Shown here: one piece after another, positions 10,601 to 19,600 of the stretch | How positions within the stretch are numbered: position 1 is the first letter of the stretch | Layout of the letters: each line of letters opens with the position of its first letter | NCBI RefSeq assembly: GCF_000003605.2 | Contig: NW_003147282.1 | Span: 111,031-134,779, forward strand | Length of the DNA: 23,749 bases | Direction of reading: 5' to 3' | From: Saccoglossus kowalevskii | Taxonomy: Eukaryota > Hemichordata > Enteropneusta > Harrimaniidae | Notes under the pieces: model-generated | Seen by the model: only the letters and a program-made list of their open reading frames with translations | What the model was told of the DNA's origin: nothing | Databases searched by the model: none | Program-made: the position numbers and the translations under genes

Positions 10601-13600
10601 TTTCAAGGCAAAATTTGATAAAAGGAGCAGTTTGAGGAAGTCTGTATTGTTGGCATTGCAAAGGCTTAAAAATAATGAAATAAAATAATTACATGTATTT
10701 GTGGAATGACCAGAGCAATAGTAGTATAGAAATATTAGTAATTAATTTAGAGCTCATTTACATAAAATAAACTTTCTTCCAAAATATGGGTTGGTAGGGT
10801 TTAATTTATTTTTCTCCCTTTTTTCAATTTTTTTAATTATTAATTTCCTCATAATATTCCAGTACTAATTATTTTTCTCCCAACATAACCAGAGAAATGT
10901 TCTTAAGACTACTATTGTTGTACTGGCCCAGTGTTTTCACTGTACTCTTCTCTATGTGCTCATTCATGTCTCCGACACTGGACCAGATTAGAGTAATATA
11001 CTTTATTTTTGCTTGGAATTAATTTTCGCTATTTTCGCTGAAGGAGAGATTCGGTGAAAATAAAATCCAGCGAATATACCCTTTTTTTCTATATTTTACA
11101 TTCAACTCGCCAAAAATCTGTGAAAATAAATTCGATACAAAACACACAAAAATCTTTTCTGCAAAAATTAATTCCAGCTAAAATATATGGTAGTATTTTA
11201 CAGTATATGGATTCAGCATGGGAGAATTGGAATTGGTGTGTTTACTATAATTACTTACATGAACTTGCATAGTCACTTTCCTAACTCAGTATAACATGTC
11301 TGTGTAGATGCTGTGTACTGGTAATTGGTTATCTCTTCACAAGACAACTTACCAGGATCCTATGGGAAGGGAACAGACATGGGAGACTGTAGAGCGAACC
11401 ACTAGACGAGAGAACTACAAGACAGATGGTAATTACTGTTTTTTACAATCTTACCAAGAGTAATCATCCTCACTTTTATAAGACTAAGTCCATGTACTGA
11501 GATTTGTTTTTAAAGCCAACAAGCATCATATTTGCAACCTGTATTAGTATGCTTAAAAACACCTGTGAATAAAAAATAACAAATAAAATTTGAAATAAAA
11601 GTTGTAGCCACGCCCAATTCCAGCCAGTCAACTTTTTCTGGCTTTCCAAAATTACGCCACCAAACGTCAGACATAAGATAGGAGCCATGCACTCTGAATA
11701 CTGTAAAGACTTGTAGTTGTAAAACTATTCTGTTTACAAGAGTGTGAACTACTAGTATGCTAATGAAAATCATGATTTTGTTTGAGAATTAATAGAATAT
11801 TAAAAGATCGATTGAATTTAAAGTAAATGTCTGTCGATTTATTTCCTGGTTTGTAAATACTGGTCTTCTAGTTACATTATACTGCACATCTACTGTAAAA
11901 TACTTTATTTTAGCTGGAATTAATTTTCGCTGAAAAGATTTTTTGAGTGTTTTGTATGGAATTTATTTTCACTGATTTTTGATGAGTTAAACCTAAAATA
12001 TAGGAAAAAAGGTATATTTGCTCGATTTTATTTTCACTGAATCATCCCTTCAGCGAATATAGCAAAAATTAATTCCATGCGAAAATAAAGTATTTTACAG
12101 TATGCACAATCATTGTCCTAATACGCAATCATTAACGTATTAATTAATGATCACCACTTACTAAACAAACAAACAAACAAATATCCCTGAATTTCATTTT
12201 ACTGTGAATATGTGTTTCAATATATCTTGTGCATTTACTCCTGTTTACTAACAAGTTCATGATTTAAGCATTGCCTTGAAGCAAATTCAACAATTATTAC
12301 CGCCACTCGTCTGTAGTTGAGTGTATGCCATGAGCAAATTGATTAAAATTGACGTTTTGGTGGAATCATGTCTAAAGCTACACACTGTGATCACAGGGTC
12401 ATAACCAGACAATTTGTAGTGTAGTGTACAAAATACAAGTAAATTAATCAATTAATCGTGTGATGCGCTTTTTCGCTCAAATGCATTTCTCCAAAACCAT
12501 GTCACAGCCGTAGGGAAATACTTATATGCAAATGAGGACTAATGAGCAAGGTAGACTTTGAAATAGTTATTTTGTGCTCAGATATATAAACTAAGATACC
12601 AATAAGTGATTTTAGTCTCTTTGAGCAATATACACTTGGCCAAACAATGGTTAATTACTGGTACATGTATATCTATTCAAAGCTATTTCGCCAAATTATG
12701 TTCGTGCACCACCAAGGACAACAAAATAGGATATCCATTAGGCAACCATTTTGGTACACCAGCACACTGCTGCATATCTGAAATAAGAGTCACAGTTGTC
12801 AAAATCATTACTGCTATGATTAATTCTTGCAACTTGTCAGCTATTTTTCTATGATACTTATCATTGCTGTGTTTTGTTTTAGCCATAAACAATGCATTTA
12901 CTTGTAATTTTTGTCTATTCACATAATTAACTGCGTGATCAGGTACAGCCACAATACCAAAATTAAAAAAATTTTGAAGAAAAGTATGTTCATGTGTCGA
13001 AAATAAATTGTAAATGAAATTGAAAATTGATGTCCGATTCAGTTTACCGAAGAACACTACTTCAAGGTTGAATAGTTATTTAGAACACAGTATACATGTA
13101 TGTACTGACACACATTATTGCTGTATACATTACTGAACCAGGAGTCATATGTGTTGGGAAATGTGATAATTGAAAGAACAACATATTATAATTTTCAATA
13201 TTTCATCTAGGGTTTTTAGTTACTTTTTTTTTTAAATTTGGTTTTACAGGGAGCATTCAAGAAAAAGCTACTGCAACATAAATTGGTCAACTCTCATCTA
13301 CACTTGTTTAACACATGTACATGCATGTACCAGATTCTGTCGTAAATTGGCCAATCCAAAAAATCGCCCTGAATGATTTCACGGCTGGTGGGCCTTTATT
13401 TGGGGTTCAAAATTTCAAAAAATGATCATCAAATATTTTTTGGGGAGTTCTATTTACATTGAAAAATTCACCTACATATATGCAGACTTTCCACGGCAGC
13501 AGTTGGGCCACCCAAGACGAAAGGAAACCACTGCAGATGCTATTCTAAAATTTTGAAACATTTTTTTCTTGCTGAATTAAAAAGTAGGTCGCCTGAAATT

Positions 13601-16600
13601 TCATTACAATGTCACTCAGTGTCATCTTTTTTTAAAAAATCACATTAACGAACCTGGTACACCAAATACAATTATTTATTTTTTTATTTTATTGGTAATG
13701 AAAGTATTTTCTAAAAGAAGTTTCAAATAAAAAAGAACACAACTGCATTGCTTAGTAGCAAATGATCACTGTAGCACAATCCGGTCATGCTATGTTTCAC
13801 AATTGTTTATTATTACTCAGTGGTTATTATAATAACCTACAAAAAATAAATTTGTTGAATCGTTATGAAATGCAAATAAAATTCAACTTAGTTTCATCGT
13901 GAGCGCATGATTCCAGTCACATATTTTAAAAGCTTGATGCTGTAGGATATCCGCCATGTTTTGCATGTTTCGACCTGGGACAGTGTTCTTTCAAATCTCT
14001 AATTAACCAATCAAAATGATGGATGATGCCAACATGTTCAAATTACCATAGCTCATTGATGTTATTGAACGCAACGCGGAAGGGATCTGCCGATGTTGTA
14101 GTATGATCTTTTGGCTTGGATTTTGATGGGAAAATGGCAGGATTTTTTTTTTAAATCAAAAAATTTGTTGTTTTCAAAAATAAACTGTGCATTTGAGGAA
14201 TAATTTAACATTGATTACAGTGATAACAGCTCATTGTTGAAACAAAGCTTACCTATTCACGCTAGTTACAATAAACATCATACTCTAGAATAGGCGTCAA
14301 TGACTATGATAAAACTTAAAGTAGACTCTATTTTAGGCATCAGGAAAAATAGAAATATCTGAAAAATGATGCCAAAATATTAAAAAAACACCTTAAAAAA
14401 CTGCCCTGGCCAATTTACGACAGCATCCGATAAATTTATATAGTTTCATTATAATCCAAAATACAGCAGATAATTTGTTTTTAAATGCAGGAAAAATAAT
14501 TGGTCGTAATTACAGTGAAGTTGTCTGTCGTGTGTATTTTTTGTAATTTAGCGGAACAAATTTGACACAAATTAAATTTTTCAGTTGGTTCAGTGCGAGG
14601 CAAATCAAAACATTCCAAAGTACAAGCTTGTATCATTTACCATTATGATATTTACTGTCATGTAATCCTTTCATTTATAAAACTCAGTGTTTTCTTTATG
14701 CATGGTGCATTTTTCTATTACACAGCTGTCTGCATTGTTGCCATTCTGAAGCGTCTTCTACATTACGACTGCATCGTATTAGTAAAGCAGTACAGACCAC
14801 CAATGAAATGTTACACTGTGGAGTTTCCAGCAGGTAAAGTAACCATAGTAACATTATCATTGATTGCATCAATGATTCAATGTTCCCTCTAAGCTTTTAT
14901 TTTTGCAACATTTGCTTAGTGAGGAACACAAATTCCTGAAACACGGATTCAAAGGTTGTCGCCAGAACAAAAGAATCTGACATCTTTGGACCAGGTGGTT
15001 GAAACAATGAAGCCAGTCACGGCCTTGTTGGATTGGGGGTGCGGTTAGTAATAGGTACTTTTCATGTTTTCAATTTTTGTTTAAGAATTCTTTAACCCCG
15101 AAGCCTGGGTTTTTGGGGGAGAGGGGGGGGGGGGGGCAAGATACAGTAGTGTATAGAAAAAACCATATATCATAAATTGAAAGTCAAAAAAAAGGTTCAA
15201 GAACATACTACAGTCAAACCTGTGTTAACGACCACCTGTGCAGAGCGGCCACCTGCTCATAGCGACCACCTTAGTACAGTCCCTTCGCAATTTACGCGTT
15301 AAAGACACTGGATATAGCGACCACCTGTCCAACGCGACCAGCGACCACCCTATTGTAGACCTATTCACATATTAACCTTTGTTAACGACCACCAACATTT
15401 CCATCAGACTGTCTCAGCAAAAAGACAATAGCTACTTGCGAATCGCTAACAGGAAAGTGGCCATATGTTACGTTCAGATTACCGAGTACGCAATCTTTAG
15501 GGCTAATAGACAAGGGTACCATCTCAACTTGGTTTGTGAAGTTGCGAAAAAGTAAAAAAAAAAAAGTTGAATATCATCTGAATGTAACGTCTAGAGAATG
15601 GAAAGATTTTAACAACAAATTAAAACAGTTTCATTCAAAGTTTGAAATGAAAAACTAGCTTGTTTCCGATCGGTACTACCCCCGGTATACTATCGATCCC
15701 CAGCCGGCCAGTGGCACTTCTGTGGACCGTCTCGCACATGAAGAGCAAATTCCCCCCCGTCTCGAAAACAAAAAAAATGAACCAGTTTTATTAAATGAGA
15801 GATGTTTTATTTACCTTGTTGACATGAAATATCCAAACAAAATAATAAAACATTCGTTTATTTCGTTTTCATCGCGGGATTGCAAAATCCGACCTATTTT
15901 GGCGCCATGTTGTTTGTTGTTGATCATTATAAATTATGCTAATGAAGCTAGCGCATGGGCAAAACGTATTGTTACTTAGGGGGTCATCTCGGGGTTATTC
16001 TCAATGAAAGATGTTTTCTATTTTGATCCTCTTTTTTTATAAACTGTCATATCAATATTTCGCAATCGAGAAAATTCGTTTGGGCAGTTTTGACACGTCG
16101 ATGCTTGCAACAAATAACTGTAAAATTGCGTGTACGATCACCGTGTTTCATTTCCGGTTCGTTTGACTTTCTGATTCAACACCGAGAGTTGGAGCATGGA
16201 GCTTTTTAGCTCCATGGTTGGAGCAATTGTTATGAGTTTGGTCAATTTTGTTTATTACCAATGCTTCTTCATTTTTAATGCTTGTTTGTTTTTTCAATCA
16301 CGGCATCTTTGCCTGTGCATTTTGTCACAGTGTACAATCGACAATACTAACGATGGGACTGATTACCGAGCTGAAACGCCAATGCGGCCGATCGTTGACA
16401 ATCGTTCTTATGCAATAAATACACCATTGAATCCATGGGCAGAATCACTTGGCTTCAGTGAATTTACATGATATAATTTGTAGTAAAAAAGTAAACCTTA
16501 ATTATCCAGATGAAAATGAGTGACTTTTATTAAAAAAGACATATTCATGGTAGGTTTGTTTTTATGTATTGCTTATGATCTCCCTTAAAATTCCGGTCCT

Positions 16601-19600
16601 AATTAATATTCATGATTAAATGAATAAATTAGGCCACCTCCATATAAAGACCACCTGTCTATAAAGGACAGTTTGGCTCAGTCCACTGATTGTCCTTTAT
16701 AGACAGGTTTGACTGTATAACTAAAACCAAACAATCTACACAATATTTTACAATGAATAATAAAATCAGTGAAACAATACATGAACCATGTGATATATAA
16801 GTACAGCCAAGAGGTGATGTCAGGTGTTTTGAGAAGACTGATTGCATCCTGCCCACATGTGGCACTCGCTATGTATCATTCATATCTAAGTATATACAAG
16901 AACTCTCGGCAAAAAACATGGAGTACACCAAGATCATATGTCAAGGTGATTTATCATGTTTTTAACCAATTTATAACCCCTGCTGACAAACCTTTGAAAT
17001 GTCAACCAAGTCTCCTTGTAAAATGCCTTGATGTAATAGCTTTGAGAAGTCAACATATATTACATGCATTTACCCCTACTGAGTGAGCAAGATTAGATGA
17101 GTATACAACATTCAGCAATAGCAATAAACAAGTTTGGAGTTTCCAGGCGTGTTTCATGGTTGCCATGTAACAGAATGCACTAGCGACAGAAATGGAGGAT
17201 TGATTTTACAACTAGTTGTCCGTTCGCCTGTTTTATATGTCAAATTTATATGTTGTCCCCGAAAATATTTTACAAAGGCACGTATGGATACCATTGGTAT
17301 ATAAATGGTATTTTGTTCATATTTATTTTTGAGTGTATGAATGTTAAACACATTTTCTATATTTTATAAGATTGTGAAATTTGGATACAGTATATATGTG
17401 ATCTAAAACTGAAGCTAATATACTAAAATAACTGCCTAAAACTGCATATTTCTGTTGACCAGCAATGAATATACGTTGATTCACCCCCCCCCCCCCTCTC
17501 GTGTACATGGTTGCTTAGCACCCAGTGAACTTCGAGAACCCCAAACAGGTTTATTGGAATATTGCTATAAAAAAGTGTGGACAATTACTGATGTTCAAAC
17601 CATGGCATGCAGGCTAATGGAATAATTCATGTAATTACTCATGATAGAATTGTTAATGAACAGTACAATGTCAATGAATCTAAATGTGAAATTTAAAGAC
17701 TTTTATAATACTTCTTTGTGAATTTTGTTACTGACCAATTTCTGAATAAATTCTGCTTCATATGAACGGCAATTGATTCTCATTGAATTGTCGATACTCA
17801 AAATATATCATGTTGTTAATCAGACTAATATTATCTTTGCTATAGCAGTTATATTACCGGTATGATGTACTGTAGTTGTAACGGTGTAACCAGTTACCTG
17901 AATATCGTCTATAGTCAAAATAAATATTTGATTAATTCAGCATACCCCTGGTACAATAAAATAGAATGTTTGGTTTACTTGCGCTATTATTAGAGATGCA
18001 CTATTAATTATGTGATTACCATACTCTTTCTTGAGCTTGTATTAATGTCTGTTAACGCATACTCCACTTTGATTAATTTTTCTAACTTTTTACTGTGGGG
18101 TTCGGTAGGACAACAGCTAATGTGATTTATTTTTATTTTAATAGGTTTATTGGATCCAAATGAAAGTATAGAAGACACTGCTAAGAGGGAATTAAAAGAA
18201 GAAACTGGATACACTGGAAAAGTACGACATTCTGGATTAGGTAAAATGAGATAGCATGCACAATAGATACTGAACATTTAGTTGAGCTATCTTTAAAGTT
18301 GGCAATACCGTAATGAATGTGGAATATTATTATTATTTAATTTTTTATGTGATTCATTGTTTCTGTTCATTGTTCTCACCTAAATTTTAGCCAGTATTTT
18401 CCTTGAAAAAAACGTTCAAATATATTATTGCACAGTTTCGTTTGTTTGTATCCGTTCATTTTGTTATTCCTAAACATCGCAATATACATGTATGAACACC
18501 TGAAAGTGTTTGACCAAGGGAACGGAAGATTCTACCTGGATATGTTGCAATGTTCACTTAGAAAACAAGCTGTAGGGATAAGCAAATGTCTGAAATTATG
18601 TAAACTTGAATTAAATAGATAGATATTGTCTGTGAGTCAATCTACTTAATAACCAGTTGTGACTAGTAGATTCAACAATTATTTAAAGGAATCCCTCTGT
18701 ATGTATTTATTGTACCATAGGCCTGAGGCCATTGTACTGAATAAAATTCATATATATATATATTGTCTGTGATATTCAGAGAATATATATCTCAAATAAA
18801 TGTGCATACTATGCATGCGTTTCGAGTGAAGTGCTGAGAATCGTTTTTTAAAGGGGAAACATCATAAAGACATATCATGTGTTTATATTTAGCTTCACAA
18901 CAAACAAAAGCAGTTGACCAGTTGATGCTATGTGGAAATGGCTGTTGTAATGTAACTAGCATCATGCTGAACTCTGTATTCAAAACATTCTTAAAGCAGT
19001 CAGTAAATACGAGTGCCAACGTAGTGTGATTTTCCTAAATTGAACATCTACTGACCGGGACTTATAATATAGACAGATTCACAGTATTTGCTCAGAATGT
19101 CAGTCCTGGGACTTCCTGGCCCAAATAGAAATGCTGACTTAATCACTTTGCCACTTTCCGTACTTTGTAGTACCGTGTACTTAGTGATTATAATGAGAAT
19201 TTGATGACAAAACCTAAATCACTAAGAGCTAGATAGACTGTACCGGTACATTGCGACCCAGTGTACATACAAAGGGTCAGTGTGCGGTCACGAAAACTTG
19301 GTAACCCAGGAGATGTTTGTAAAATCATGGCGTTCCATGGTACTATCTACTTGCACTGATTGCACAATTTATATGGCTTCAAGAACGTACTATGCTAAAA
19401 GCAAATAATGTTTTCCCTCTGGTGATTTTGACTGAAATTAAATGGCAAACATTAGTCAAAAGTAAAACAAGGTTGAAAGCATTGATCCATCAAATGAATA
19501 TCGTAAATAAATAAAAAAACAATAGCGTGGGTCTGTAATGTTATTGCTACATCACTATTTCCCAGTGAAACATGCCATGCCTTTTGTACATGAGTTGTGT

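Larger units (their letters stand above)
15210..16717. mobile_element. Region bounded by inverted pogo-like ends, about 1.5 kb, NUDT5 intron 3
   Basis: cagtcaaacctgt at 15211-15223 (preceded by ta) is inverted at 16703-16715 as acaggtttgactg (followed by ta). Both ends are followed inward by repeated accacctg/gaccacc words (15229-15390; 16632-16660). The right end also holds a perfect hairpin ctgtctataaaggaca / tgtcctttatagacag (16656-16671 and 16690-16705). Ends starting CAGT with flanking TA resemble pogo/Tigger-type DNA transposons, and this end sequence is common in marine invertebrate genomes; both statements are from general knowledge. It may be one non-autonomous element carrying foreign internal sequence, or two separate short elements that happen to face each other. 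The interior is richer in CG dinucleotides than the rest of the intron. Confidence 0.55.

Noticed and set aside
10921-10990. Short imperfect inverted repeat (ctggcccagtgt / acactggaccag)
   Set aside because: Only about 12 bp with a mismatch and no further structure; it could be chance in this repeat-rich intron.
11308-11310. ATG at the start of exon 2 as the true NUDT5 start
   Set aside because: It follows a good acceptor (tgtgtag), and the codons of exon 1 continue the alignment with human NUDT5 upstream of it, so it is an internal methionine.
12683-13057. Reverse-strand 124-codon open frame, the longest in the window
   Set aside because: It has no recognisable motif and lies inside NUDT5 intron 2. 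At this AT content about one frame of that length is expected by chance among six frames of 24 kb.
16769-17086. Forward 105-codon frame in intron 3
   Set aside because: No family resemblance, no supporting splice sites, and chance-level length.
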